A stretch of DNA of 62,652 bases from positions 1 through 62,652 of the forward strand of contig NZ_SBHZ01000024.1 in assembly GCF_004521985.1 (NCBI RefSeq), in the 5' to 3' direction. Numbering within the stretch: position 1 is the stretch's first letter; each line of letters opens with the position of its first letter. Both the position numbers and the translations under genes were made by a program. Origin of the DNA: Ectopseudomonas khazarica. Its GTDB lineage: Bacteria > Pseudomonadota > Gammaproteobacteria > Pseudomonadales > Pseudomonadaceae. The notes beneath the pieces were generated by a model. It ran no database searches. It worked only from the letters and a program-made list of their open reading frames with translations, and was not told the origin of the DNA. Of the stretch, positions 1-8,296 are shown in pieces.

Positions 1-149
1 ACTGCTTTAATAACGGTCTGATCATGCGCGCCGTGGGCGACACCATGATCATCGCGCCGCCGCTGGTGATCAGCCAGGCGGAAGTGGACGAACTGGTGGA
101 AAAAGCACGCAAGTGCCTGGATCTGACTTTGCGTGACCTGTCGGTCTGA
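1..149 (+). CDS. spuC: Polyamine aminotransferase SpuC, C-terminal end (partial)
   Basis: This is the last 48 codons of an open frame that enters from the left edge, in frame from base 3 and ending in TGA at 147-149. The reading N-N-G-L-I-M-R-A-V-G-D-T-M-I-I-A-P-P-L is the typical C-terminal segment of class III (PLP-dependent) aminotransferases. Its position directly before spuD is that of spuC in P. aeruginosa, which encodes putrescine:pyruvate aminotransferase, the first catabolic step for putrescine taken up by the downstream transporter. The catalytic lysine and PLP pocket lie outside the window, so the assignment rests on the tail plus gene order. Confidence 0.8.
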   Translation, partial: CFNNGLIMRAVGDTMIIAPPLVISQAEVDELVEKARKCLDLTLRDLSV

Positions 150-281
150 AAAAGCCGCAGTCACGGAAAGTTGTCAGCGGTGCCATGACCTTGCCAGACT
201 GCGCCAGAGCGCGTTGGCCAGCCTGATTCGAGCGGCTTGCGCGACGTCTGGAATACCGACACAACAACAGGAGCTGTACGC

Positions 282-1379
282 ATGAAAACATTCGGCAAGA
301 CCCTTCTCGCGTTGTCCCTGACCGCGGCCGTGGCTGGCGCTGCTCAGGCTGACGACAAAGTGCTGCATGTCTACAACTGGAGCGATTACATCGCCGAAGA
401 CACCCTGGCCAATTTCGAGAAGGAAACCGGCATCAAGGTCGTCTACGACGTCTTCGACAGCAACGAGGTGCTGGAAGCCAAGTTGCTGGCCGGCAGCTCC
501 GGTTATGACGTGGTGGTACCGTCCAACCCCTTCCTGGCCAAGCAGATCAAGGCTGGCGTATTCCAGAAGCTGGACAAGTCCAAGCTGCCGAACTGGTCGA
601 ATCTGGACAAGGACCTGCTCAAGGCCCTGGAGCCGAGCGACCCGGGCAACCAGTACTCGATCCCCTACATGTGGGGCACCATCGGCATCGGCTACAACGT
701 CGAGAAGGTCAAGGCCGTGCTCGGCGCCGACGCTCCGGTCGACTCCTGGGACCTGGTGTTCAAGCCGGAGAACATGGAAAAGCTGAAGTCCTGCGGCGTT
801 TCCTTCCTCGACTCGCCGACCGAGATTCTGCCGGCCGCGCTGCACTACCTGGGTTACGCCCCGGATAGCAGCAACAAGGACGAGCTGAAGAAGGCCGAGG
901 AACTGTTCCTCTCCATCCGTCCTTCGGTGGCTTACTTCCACAGCTCCAAGTACATCTCCGACCTGGCCAACGGCAACATCTGCGTTGCCATTGGTTACTC
1001 GGGCGACATCTACCAGAGCAAGGCGCGCGCCGAAGAAGCGAAGAACGGCGTTGAAGTCGGCTACAACATCCCGAAAGAGGGCGCGGGTTCCTTCTTCGAC
1101 ATGCTGGCCGTACCGGCCGATGCGAAGAACGTCGAGGAGGCGCACACCTTCCTCAACTACCTGATGAAGCCGGAAGTGATGGCCAGCATCACCAACTACG
1201 TGCAGTTCCCCAACGGCAATGCCGCGGCCACGCCGCTGGTGGACGAGGCACTGCGCACCGACCCGGGCGTCTACCCGACCCCCGAAGTGCTGAAGAAGAT
1301 CTACACCTTCCCGGATCTGGCGCCTGCCGTGCAGCGCACCATGACCCGCAGCTGGACCAAGATCAAGTCCGGTCGCTAA
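282..1379 (+). CDS. spuD: Polyamine ABC transporter periplasmic binding protein SpuD (putrescine type)
   Basis: This 365-residue PotF/PotD-family periplasmic binding protein delivers polyamine, probably putrescine, to the SpuFGH transporter. The start ATG at 282 follows AGGAG; an upstream GTG extension is unlikely because it would precede the signal peptide. The signal peptide spans about residues 1-23 with an A-Q-A cleavage site. The ligand-site motif Y-N-W-S-D-Y is at 31-36. The segment G-A-G-S-F-F-D near residue 271 has Phe where the spermidine-specific paralogue SpuE has Trp, as in PAO1 SpuD. The whole sequence closely resembles PAO1 SpuD as I remember it. It is the first of three consecutive binding-protein genes. 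Confidence 0.93.
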   Translation: MKTFGKTLLALSLTAAVAGAAQADDKVLHVYNWSDYIAEDTLANFEKETGIKVVYDVFDSNEVLEAKLLAGSSGYDVVVPSNPFLAKQIKAGVFQKLDKSKLPNWSNLDKDLLKALEPSDPGNQYSIPYMWGTIGIGYNVEKVKAVLGADAPVDSWDLVFKPENMEKLKSCGVSFLDSPTEILPAALHYLGYAPDSSNKDELKKAEELFLSIRPSVAYFHSSKYISDLANGNICVAIGYSGDIYQSKARAEEAKNGVEVGYNIPKEGAGSFFDMLAVPADAKNVEEAHTFLNYLMKPEVMASITNYVQFPNGNAAATPLVDEALRTDPGVYPTPEVLKKIYTFPDLAPAVQRTMTRSWTKIKSGR

Positions 1380-1395
1380 GCGACGAAGCAACGCC

Positions 1396-1419
1396 GCCTG
1401 GCGGGTTCGCCCGCCAGGC
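1396..1419 (+). other. Intercistronic stem-loop between spuD and the second binding-protein gene
   Basis: There is a perfect 10-bp stem (GCCTGGCGGG / CCCGCCAGGC) closed by a TTCG tetraloop, 17 bases after the spuD stop. It is followed by ACTCAAAAA rather than a T run, so it is not a standard intrinsic terminator. By analogy with other binding-protein operons it may protect the upstream mRNA from 3' exonucleases or cause partial termination, giving more binding protein than permease. That role is inference. Confidence 0.6.
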
Positions 1420-1446
1420 ACTCAAAAAGCCCGAAGAGGAAACGTT

Positions 1447-2541
1447 ATGCGTCGTTCTACCCTGCTGGCTGGCCTGATCGCCGCCGCCCTCGGTATGTCC
1501 GTAGCTCAGGCAGCCGATCGCGTGGTCAAGGTCTACAACTGGTCCGACTACATCGCGCCAGACACCATCGCCGATTTCGAGAAGGAAACCGGTATCAAGG
1601 TGGTGTATGACGTTTTCGATTCCAACGAAACCCTCGATGGCAAGCTGGCCACCGGCCAGAGCGGCTACGACGTGGTGGTCCCGACCAACCACTTCCTGGC
1701 CAAGCAGGTGCGTGCCGGCACCTACATGAAGCTGGACAAGTCCAAGCTGCCCAACCTGGTCAATCTCGACCCGACCATCATGAAGAACCTGGCCGCGGGT
1801 GACCCCGGCAACGAATACTCGGTGCCCTATCTCTGGGGTACCAATGGCATCGGCCTGAACGTGACCAAGGCGCGCGCCGTGCTTGGCGAAGACGCCCCGC
1901 TGGATTCCTGGGAGCTGCTGTTCGATCCGAAGTACGCCGAGAAGCTCGCCTCCTGTGGCATCGCCCTGCTCGACTCGGGCGACGAAGTGCTGCCGCAGAT
2001 GGTCAACTACCTGGGCATGTCGCCGCACACCAAGAAGCGCGAAGACTACGAGAAAGCCTACGAGCAGATGATGAAGGTGCGTCCTTACATCACCTACTTC
2101 CACAGCTCCAAGTTCATCTCCGACCTGGCCAACGGCAACATCTGCGCCGCGTTCGGCTATTCCGGCGATGTGCTGCAGGCGGCCGATCGCGCCGAAGAGG
2201 CCGGCCGCACCGACGAGATCGCCTACATCATTCCCAAGGAAGGCACCGCCATGTGGGCCGACCTGCTGGCGATCCCGAAGGACTCCAAGAACGTCGATGA
2301 GGCGCACGCGTTCATCAACTACCTGCTGCGTCCCGAAGTGATCGCCAAGATCAGCGATTACGTGGCCTACGCCAACCCCAACAGCAAGGCCACCGCGCTG
2401 GTCGACGAAGACGTGCGTGACAACCCCGGCGTCTATCCCAGCGCCGAGGTCATGGCCAAGCTCTACGTCGCCCAGGAACGTCCGCGTGACGTACAGCGCT
2501 GGCTGACCCGCGACTGGACACGAATCAAGAGCGGTCGCTGA
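1447..2541 (+). CDS. Additional polyamine-type periplasmic binding protein (SpuD/SpuE paralogue)
   Basis: This 364-residue PotF-family binding protein lies between spuD and spuE. The signal peptide covers residues 1-22 (A-Q-A site), and Y-N-W-S-D-Y at about 30-35 and the central region shared with SpuD/SpuE are conserved. The start ATG is preceded by GAAGAGGAAACGTT. The ligand-discriminating segment reads G-T-A-M-W-A-D near residue 270. It keeps the Trp of SpuE (G-A-N-L-W-F-D), but the next aromatic residue is replaced by Ala, so its ligand may be spermidine, another polyamine or something bulkier. PAO1 has only two binding proteins at this locus. The family assignment is firm; the specificity is unknown. 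Confidence 0.9.
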   Translation: MRRSTLLAGLIAAALGMSVAQAADRVVKVYNWSDYIAPDTIADFEKETGIKVVYDVFDSNETLDGKLATGQSGYDVVVPTNHFLAKQVRAGTYMKLDKSKLPNLVNLDPTIMKNLAAGDPGNEYSVPYLWGTNGIGLNVTKARAVLGEDAPLDSWELLFDPKYAEKLASCGIALLDSGDEVLPQMVNYLGMSPHTKKREDYEKAYEQMMKVRPYITYFHSSKFISDLANGNICAAFGYSGDVLQAADRAEEAGRTDEIAYIIPKEGTAMWADLLAIPKDSKNVDEAHAFINYLLRPEVIAKISDYVAYANPNSKATALVDEDVRDNPGVYPSAEVMAKLYVAQERPRDVQRWLTRDWTRIKSGR

Positions 2542-2564
2542 TCGTCGGAAGATTTTCCTATAAA

Positions 2565-2590
2565 GTGCCGCGCCTTTTTCCGGGCGGCAC
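2565..2590 (+). other. Intercistronic inverted repeat before spuE
   Basis: The 7-bp arms GTGCCGC and GCGGCAC flank a 12-base pyrimidine-rich loop, between the second binding-protein stop and the spuE ribosome binding site. Like the other two hairpins in this operon it lacks a following T run. A role in mRNA stability or partial attenuation is inferred. Confidence 0.45.
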
Positions 2591-2610
2591 ACAAAAACGA
2601 GGATGAAACT

Positions 2611-3702
2611 GTGCGAGTTACCCTGCCCAAGTCTCTGATCGCCCTGGCGGCTTCCGCCTTCTGTGGTGTCACCCTGGCCCAACCTTCGGTGCACATCTAC
2701 AACTGGAGCGACTACATCGGCGAAGAGACCCTGGCCAAGTTCGAGGCGAAAACCGGGATCAAGCCGGTCTATGACGTCTTCGACTCCAACGAAACGCTCG
2801 AAGGCAAACTGCTGGCTGGCCGTAGTGGCTACGACGTGGTGGTGCCCTCCAACCACTTCCTCGGCAAGCAGATCCGCGCGGGTGCCTTCCAGCCGCTGGA
2901 TCGCGCCAAGCTGAGCAACTGGGACAACCTCGATCCGGCCCTGCTCAAGCAGCTGGAAACCAACGACCCGGGCAACCAGTATTCCGTGCCCTATCTGTGG
3001 GGCACCAACGGCATCGGCTATAACGTCGAGAAGGTCAAGGCCACCCTGGGCATCGACGAGATCGACTCCTGGGCCGTGCTGTTCGAGCCGGAGAACATCA
3101 AGAAGCTGAGCGAGTGCGGCGTCGCCTTCCTCGACTCCGGCGATGAAATGATCCCGGCCATGCTCAACTACCTGGGCCTCGACCCCAACAGCACCAAGGC
3201 CGAGGATTACGCCAAGGCCGAAGCCAAGCTGCTCGAAGTGCGTCCTTACGTCACCTACTTCCACAGCTCCAAGTACATCGGCGACCTGGCCAACGGCAAC
3301 ATCTGCGTGGCGGCAGGTTTCTCCGGTGACATCCTGCAGGCTGCCGACCGTGCCGAAGAAGCCGGCAAGGGTATCGAGATCGCCTACAGCATTCCCAAGG
3401 AAGGCGCCAACCTCTGGTTCGACATGATGGCCATCCCGGCCGACTCCGCGAATGTCGAGCAGGCCCACGCGTTCATCAATTTCCTCCTCGAGCCCGAAGT
3501 GATCGCCGAAGTCAGTGACTACGTCGGTTATGCCAACCCCAACGTCAAGGCGGGCGAGCTCATGGATCAGGAGGTTCGCAACGACCCGTCCGTGTACCCG
3601 CCGCAGGCCGTACTGGACAAGCTGTACATCTCCGCTGAATTGCCAGTGAAGGTACAGCGCCTGATGACCCGTACCTGGACCAAGGTCAAGTCGGGTCAGT
3701 AA
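2611..3702 (+). CDS. spuE: Polyamine ABC transporter periplasmic binding protein SpuE (spermidine type)
   Basis: This 363-residue PotD/PotF-family binding protein starts with GTG at 2611, seven bases after GAGGA. The nearby ATG at 2603 is out of frame and closes quickly. The signal peptide ends near T-L-A at residue 23, and the ligand motif Y-N-W-S-D-Y follows at about 30-35. The segment G-A-N-L-W-F-D near 269 carries the Trp that distinguishes spermidine-preferring SpuE from SpuD. The overall sequence resembles PAO1 SpuE. It is third in the binding-protein series, 54 bases before the ATPase gene. In P. aeruginosa SpuE-mediated spermidine uptake is reported to influence type III secretion; whether that holds here cannot be seen. 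Confidence 0.92.
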   Translation: MRVTLPKSLIALAASAFCGVTLAQPSVHIYNWSDYIGEETLAKFEAKTGIKPVYDVFDSNETLEGKLLAGRSGYDVVVPSNHFLGKQIRAGAFQPLDRAKLSNWDNLDPALLKQLETNDPGNQYSVPYLWGTNGIGYNVEKVKATLGIDEIDSWAVLFEPENIKKLSECGVAFLDSGDEMIPAMLNYLGLDPNSTKAEDYAKAEAKLLEVRPYVTYFHSSKYIGDLANGNICVAAGFSGDILQAADRAEEAGKGIEIAYSIPKEGANLWFDMMAIPADSANVEQAHAFINFLLEPEVIAEVSDYVGYANPNVKAGELMDQEVRNDPSVYPPQAVLDKLYISAELPVKVQRLMTRTWTKVKSGQ

Positions 3703-3711
3703 TCGTTTCCA

Positions 3712-3732
3712 GCCCGGCCGCAGGGGCCGGGC
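3712..3732 (+). other. Intercistronic stem-loop between spuE and spuF
   Basis: A perfect 8-bp stem, GCCCGGCC / GGCCGGGC, has a five-base loop just after the spuE stop. No T run follows, so it looks like a 3' stabiliser or weak attenuator separating the abundant binding-protein transcript from the transporter-core genes (inference). Confidence 0.55.
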
Positions 3733-3756
3733 ACAATCTTCCGGGAGTTTTCCTAA

Positions 3757-4911
3757 ATGGCTGTTGCCTCCAGCGCCTACAAAAAAGCCCTCGAGGGGGA
3801 TCAGACACCGAAAGAGGTGTTGGTCAAAATCGATCGGGTGACCAAGAAGTTCGATGAGACAGTAGCAGTCGACGATGTATCGCTGACCATCAACAAGGGC
3901 GAGATCTTCGCTCTGCTGGGCGGTTCGGGTTCGGGCAAGTCCACGCTGCTGCGCATGCTCGCGGGCTTCGAGCGGCCCACCGAGGGGCGCATCATTCTCG
4001 ATGGCGTGGACATCACCGACATGCCGCCGTACCAGCGGCCGATCAACATGATGTTCCAGTCCTACGCGCTGTTCCCGCACATGACCGTGGCGCAGAACAT
4101 CGCCTTCGGCCTGCAGCAGGACAAGCTGCCCAAGGCGGAGATCGACGAGCGCGTCAGCGAGATGCTCAAGCTGGTGCACATGACCCAGTACGCCAAGCGC
4201 AAGCCGCACCAGCTCTCCGGTGGCCAGCGTCAGCGTGTGGCCCTGGCCCGCTCGCTGGCCAAGCGGCCGAAGCTGCTGCTGCTCGATGAACCCATGGGCG
4301 CACTGGACAAGAAGCTGCGTTCGCAGATGCAGCTGGAACTGGTGGAGATCATCGAGCGCGTGGGCGTGACCTGCGTGATGGTGACCCATGACCAGGAAGA
4401 GGCCATGACCATGGCCCAGCGCATCGCCATCATGCACCTGGGCTGGATCGCCCAGACCGGCAGCCCGGTGGATATCTACGAGACCCCCACCAGCCGTCTG
4501 GTGTGCGAGTTCATCGGCAACGTCAACCTGTTCGAAGGGCAGATCACCACCGACGAAGCCGACCACGCGATCATCGACTGCCCGCACGTGGACAAGCCGA
4601 TCTACATCGGTCACGGCGTCAGTACCCGTGCCGAGAACAAGTCGGTCAGCTACGCCCTGCGCCCGGAAAAGCTGCTGATGGCCACCGCCCTGCCGGACGA
4701 CCACGAGCATCCCGAGTACAACTGGAGCCATGGCCACGTCCACGACATCGCCTACCTGGGCGGTCACTCGGTGTACCACGTCAAGCTCACGTCCGGGCAG
4801 GTCGTGCAGTGCTTCATCGCCAACGCCGAGCGCCGTGGCAAGCGTCCGACCTGGGATGACCCGGTGGTGGTGTACTGGGAAGACGACAGCGGCGTGGTAC
4901 TGCAATCATGA
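3757..4911 (+). CDS. spuF: Polyamine ABC transporter ATPase SpuF (PotG family)
   Basis: This 384-residue cytoplasmic ATPase powers polyamine import. The nucleotide-binding domain has Walker A G-G-S-G-S-G-K-S-T at about 55-63, a Q-loop in M-M-F-Q-S-Y, the signature L-S-G-G-Q at about 153, Walker B L-L-L-L-D-E-P near 175, a D-loop G-A-L-D and the switch histidine in T-H-D. The C-terminal third is the regulatory TOBE-like domain usual in PotA/PotG proteins. A GGGAG ribosome binding site precedes the ATG. The last four bases overlap the start of spuG (ATGA), which indicates translational coupling. Confidence 0.95.
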   Translation: MAVASSAYKKALEGDQTPKEVLVKIDRVTKKFDETVAVDDVSLTINKGEIFALLGGSGSGKSTLLRMLAGFERPTEGRIILDGVDITDMPPYQRPINMMFQSYALFPHMTVAQNIAFGLQQDKLPKAEIDERVSEMLKLVHMTQYAKRKPHQLSGGQRQRVALARSLAKRPKLLLLDEPMGALDKKLRSQMQLELVEIIERVGVTCVMVTHDQEEAMTMAQRIAIMHLGWIAQTGSPVDIYETPTSRLVCEFIGNVNLFEGQITTDEADHAIIDCPHVDKPIYIGHGVSTRAENKSVSYALRPEKLLMATALPDDHEHPEYNWSHGHVHDIAYLGGHSVYHVKLTSGQVVQCFIANAERRGKRPTWDDPVVVYWEDDSGVVLQS

Positions 4912-5816
4912 AACCGAGCAAACTCCTGCGCTATCTGCCCAGGGGGCGGCATGCCGTGATCGGCATACCCTTCCTGTGGTTGTTCATGTTCTTCCTGCTG
5001 CCCTTCATCATCGTGCTGAAGATCAGTTTCGCCGAGGCCGACGTCGCGATTCCGCCCTATACGGAAATCTACGAATGGGCGGACGGCAAGCTGACGTTGC
5101 TGCTGAACTTCGGCAACTACATCTTCCTCACCGAGGACGCACTCTATCTGTCGGCCTACCTGGGCTCGCTCAAGGTCGCGTTCTTCAGCACCCTGCTGTG
5201 CCTGCTGATCGGCTACCCGATGGCCTATGCCATCGCCCGTGCGCCGAAATCGCAGCAGACCGTGCTGCTGCTGCTGATCATGATGCCGACCTGGACCGCG
5301 ATCCTGATCCGCGTCTACGCCTGGATGGGCATCCTCGGCAACAACGGCCTGCTCAACAGCCTGCTGATGGGAATCGGCCTGATCGACTCGCCGCTGCAGA
5401 TCCTCAACACCAACATCGCCGTCTATATCGGCGTGGTGTATTCCTATCTGCCGTTCATGATCCTGCCGCTCTACGCCAACCTGGTGAAGCATGACCCCAG
5501 CCTGCTGGAGGCCGCTTCCGACCTGGGCTCGAGCAACCTCAACAACTTCTGGCGCATCACCGTGCCGCTGTCGAAGAACGGCATCATCGCCGGCTCCATG
5601 CTGGTGTTCATTCCGGTGGTCGGCGAGTTCGTCATCCCCGAACTGCTTGGCGGTCCGGAGACCCTGATGATCGGCAAGGTGCTGTGGCAGGAATTCTTCA
5701 ACAACCGCGACTGGCCGGTGGCTTCCGCCCTGGCGGTGGTGATGCTGGCGATCCTGATCGTGCCCATCATTCTGTTCAACCGTAACCAGGCCAAAGAACT
5801 GGAGGGCCGCCCATGA
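4908..5816 (+). CDS. spuG: Polyamine ABC transporter permease SpuG (PotH family)
   Basis: This 302-residue inner-membrane permease forms half of the polyamine channel with SpuH. It has about six hydrophobic segments, the first near residues 20-40. The cytoplasmic EAA loop that contacts the ATPase is visible as L-L-E-A-A-S-D-L-G-S-S near residues 197-207. The sequence is of typical PotB/PotH length. It overlaps spuF and spuH by four bases each (ATGA), so the three transporter-core genes are translated as a coupled unit. Confidence 0.95.
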   Translation: MKPSKLLRYLPRGRHAVIGIPFLWLFMFFLLPFIIVLKISFAEADVAIPPYTEIYEWADGKLTLLLNFGNYIFLTEDALYLSAYLGSLKVAFFSTLLCLLIGYPMAYAIARAPKSQQTVLLLLIMMPTWTAILIRVYAWMGILGNNGLLNSLLMGIGLIDSPLQILNTNIAVYIGVVYSYLPFMILPLYANLVKHDPSLLEAASDLGSSNLNNFWRITVPLSKNGIIAGSMLVFIPVVGEFVIPELLGGPETLMIGKVLWQEFFNNRDWPVASALAVVMLAILIVPIILFNRNQAKELEGRP

Positions 5817-6703
5817 AGCGTTTCAGTTTCTCCAGTCTCATGCTCTGGGCGGGCCTGGTGTTCATCTACCTGCCGATGGTCATCCTGGTCATCTACTCGT
5901 TCAACGCCTCGCGTCTGGTCACCGTCTGGGGTGGCTGGTCGGTGAAGTGGTACGTCGGCCTGCTCGACAATACCCAGCTGATGAACTCGGTGATGCGCTC
6001 GCTGGAAATCGCCTGCTACACCGCCATCGCGGCGGTGGCGCTGGGCACGCTGGCGGCCTTCGTGCTTACCCGTATCACCCGCTTCAAGGGGCGTACGCTG
6101 TTCGGTGGCCTGGTCACCGCACCGCTGGTCATGCCGGAGGTGATCACCGGTCTGTCGTTGCTGCTGCTGTTCGTGCTGATGGCGCAACTGATCGGCTGGC
6201 CGATGCAGCGTGGCATGACCACCATCTGGATCGCCCACACCACCTTCTGCTCGGCCTACGTGGCGGTGGTGGTGTCGTCGCGTCTGCGTGAGCTGGACCT
6301 GTCCATCGAGGAAGCGGCCATGGACCTCGGCGCCAAGCCATGGAAGGTGTTCTTCCTGATCACCGTGCCGATGATCGCGCCGTCGCTGGCGGCGGGGGCG
6401 ATGATGTCCTTCGCCCTGTCGCTGGATGATCTGGTGCTGGCCAGCTTCGTCTCCGGTCCGGGTTCCACCACGCTGCCGATGGAGATCTTCTCCGCCGTGC
6501 GCCTGGGTGTGAAGCCCGAGATCAACGCGGTGGCCAGCCTGATCCTGCTGGCGGTGTCCTTCGCCACCTTCCTGGCCTGGTTCTTCAGCCAGCGTGCCGA
6601 AGAGAAGCGCAAGAAGGCCCTGCAGCAGGCCATGGACGAGACCGCCAACAGCGTCAATCCGTCCTGGCAGCAGGTAGTCGACAGCCGTCGCAGCGACAGC
6701 TGA
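5813..6703 (+). CDS. spuH: Polyamine ABC transporter permease SpuH (PotI family)
   Basis: This 296-residue inner-membrane permease is the partner of SpuG. It shows a hydrophobic N-terminal helix and a series of membrane segments. The EAA loop is I-E-E-A-A-M-D-L-G-A-K near residue 170. A short charged C-terminal tail rich in Lys/Arg/Gln follows the last helix. It is the last gene of the spu operon and is followed within about 20 bases by a strong intrinsic terminator. Confidence 0.95.
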   Translation: MKRFSFSSLMLWAGLVFIYLPMVILVIYSFNASRLVTVWGGWSVKWYVGLLDNTQLMNSVMRSLEIACYTAIAAVALGTLAAFVLTRITRFKGRTLFGGLVTAPLVMPEVITGLSLLLLFVLMAQLIGWPMQRGMTTIWIAHTTFCSAYVAVVVSSRLRELDLSIEEAAMDLGAKPWKVFFLITVPMIAPSLAAGAMMSFALSLDDLVLASFVSGPGSTTLPMEIFSAVRLGVKPEINAVASLILLAVSFATFLAWFFSQRAEEKRKKALQQAMDETANSVNPSWQQVVDSRRSDS

Positions 6704-6720
6704 GCCTGGTGCTGCAATGA

Positions 6721-6747
6721 AAAACGGGCCCTTCGGGGCCCGTTTTT
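6721..6747 (+). terminator. Rho-independent terminator of the spu operon
   Basis: The stem AAAACGGGCCC / GGGCCCGTTTT closes on a TTCG loop and runs into T's, 18 bases after the spuH stop. The A-tract on the 5' side makes it usable from both strands, so it could also stop transcription of the minus-strand CYTH/CHAD gene that ends at 6820. Confidence 0.92.
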
Positions 6748-6819
6748 CGTGGGGAGCGGCAGCGCTTCAACCGCGACGAACGGCTCGCCGGCAAAGCGCC
6801 TGCCACAGGGGTGTGGCGG

Positions 6820-8184
6820 TCATTTCACCAGCGCTTTCCAGGCCTTGAGGCTTTGTACGACCTGAGTCTGGGTCATGCGCAGCTGGCGCTGCTCGTCGTC
6901 CAGGGGTTGCAGGGCCAGCCCCTGCAGCTTGCTCAGCTCGCCGTAGAGGCGGTCGACCTCGGCGACGTCCAGCACGCCGCGCGCCAGGCGCAGCCAGACC
7001 AGCAGGCGCTCCAGGCGTGGCATCTGTTCGGCCAGGTCTTCCGGTTGCTGCTGGTAGCGGCGTAGTTGCAGGGCCGCCCCTTCCTCGGCCAGCAAGGTCG
7101 GCAGCCAGCTGCCCAGGGCCGCTTTGCCCTGACGCTCGCCCCGTGCATTGCGCGCCGCCGTCCAGCTGCGTTGCAGCAGCCAGTACGACAGCTTCAGCGA
7201 CAGCAGGCCCCAGCGGCAGCCGTCCAGCTCGGCGGCGAACAGGGCCGGCGCGTTGCGGCGCATGCTGTCGTCGTTCTGCCCGGCAGCCAGGCGCGGGCGC
7301 CAAGCATCGAGCAGGCTGTCGAGCGCTTCGCGCAGCTCCCGCGAGCTGGCGCGCGGGGCGGCCTGGCCGAGACTGGCGAGCAGGGCGCGCAGGTCGACCA
7401 GTTGCTCCAGCCACTGCTGCAGCAGGCTCCAGTGGCCGTTCCAGCGGTACTGCTCGGCCAGGCGCTGGCTGGCGCCGAGCAGGTGCCAGGCCAGCGCGGC
7501 GACGGTGTCGTCGAGGCTCATCTCGGCATCCAGCGCGGGCGCTGGCAGGCTCAGGCTGTAGCTGCCGGCGTCGAACAGGCGATAGCCGCGTTCGGCCTTG
7601 CTGATATCGCAGGGCATCAGCGGCAGGTCGGCGGCCAGCTCGCAGGCCAGCTCCAGCAGCGCGGCCGGCTCGCCCTGGCGCAGCTCCAGTTCCAGCTCGC
7701 AGATTTCCTCTTCACCCTCGCCAGCCAGCACCTTGCCCAGGTCCAGCGCCGCTTCGATGACGACCTTGGCCTTGCCGCGGCCCCAGGCGATTTCCGCCTT
7801 CTCGCGCACGAAATCGGTGGTGAACAGCGGCTGCAGGCTCTTCTTGTCCAGCTCGGCCAGGCTGGCGGGCCAGCAGCTGTCATCGAGCTTGCTCAGGTCG
7901 AGCTTGGCCTTGCTCAGGTACCAGTCCCACTCGTTGCGTTCGGACAGGCCGGCGACGCTCTGTCCACGCGATTTCAGGGTCTGGATGAACTGTTCGCCGT
8001 CACGCCGCAGGCGCAGCGCAACCTTGGCGGCGGCCAGGTCGCGCGCTGGCGTGTCGTAGTACTGGTTGAACAGTTCGACGCGTTGCCAGCCGCTCTTGTT
8101 GCGTTTCTTCAGCAGCGGGTGTTCGCGCAGTGCGGCCAGGGTGGCGCGGCTGGCACGCAGTTTGATTTCGGTTTCTTTGACCAT
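6820..8184 (-). CDS. CYTH-CHAD inorganic triphosphatase (YgiF family)
   Basis: This 454-residue protein has an N-terminal CYTH domain (about 1-200). It carries the family's metal-binding E-x-E-x-K signature as E-T-E-I-K at residues 4-8, and further acidic/basic strands such as E-E-I-C-E-L-E-L-E-L. The C-terminal half (about 220-454) is an alpha-helical, Arg/His-rich CHAD domain of the kind that binds polyphosphate. E. coli YgiF hydrolyses inorganic triphosphate, and the same activity is likely here. It lies next to the DUF47/Pit phosphate-uptake pair on the opposite strand, the arrangement seen in PAO1 (PA5209-PA5207), which suggests a shared link to phosphate metabolism. Confidence 0.88.
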   Translation of the reverse strand: MVKETEIKLRASRATLAALREHPLLKKRNKSGWQRVELFNQYYDTPARDLAAAKVALRLRRDGEQFIQTLKSRGQSVAGLSERNEWDWYLSKAKLDLSKLDDSCWPASLAELDKKSLQPLFTTDFVREKAEIAWGRGKAKVVIEAALDLGKVLAGEGEEEICELELELRQGEPAALLELACELAADLPLMPCDISKAERGYRLFDAGSYSLSLPAPALDAEMSLDDTVAALAWHLLGASQRLAEQYRWNGHWSLLQQWLEQLVDLRALLASLGQAAPRASSRELREALDSLLDAWRPRLAAGQNDDSMRRNAPALFAAELDGCRWGLLSLKLSYWLLQRSWTAARNARGERQGKAALGSWLPTLLAEEGAALQLRRYQQQPEDLAEQMPRLERLLVWLRLARGVLDVAEVDRLYGELSKLQGLALQPLDDEQRQLRMTQTQVVQSLKAWKALVK

Positions 8185-8296
8185 GGTGGAGAGCTAGATA
8201 GCCTTTTATGAAAATGTGACAGACCGATGACGCGCGCTGGCGGATGACGAAGTCGGTCCCTATACTTGCGGCCTTCTCAAAACGGGGGCTTACCCT

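Noticed and set aside
2603..2635. ATG at 2603 as the start of spuE
   Set aside because: It is out of frame with the binding protein and closes after about eleven codons; GTG 2611 has the correct spacing from GAGGA and begins the signal peptide.
1396..3732. Transcription terminators within the spu operon
   Set aside because: The stems lack T runs and lie between genes that function together; they are kept as stem-loops only.
1363..4905. A 1180-codon open frame on the minus strand across spuD-spuF
   Set aside because: It runs antisense to four well-identified genes with clear signal peptides and ABC motifs. Its translation is compositionally biased (His/Val/Gly-rich), as expected from high-GC antisense frames, and no ribosome binding site or domain was seen.
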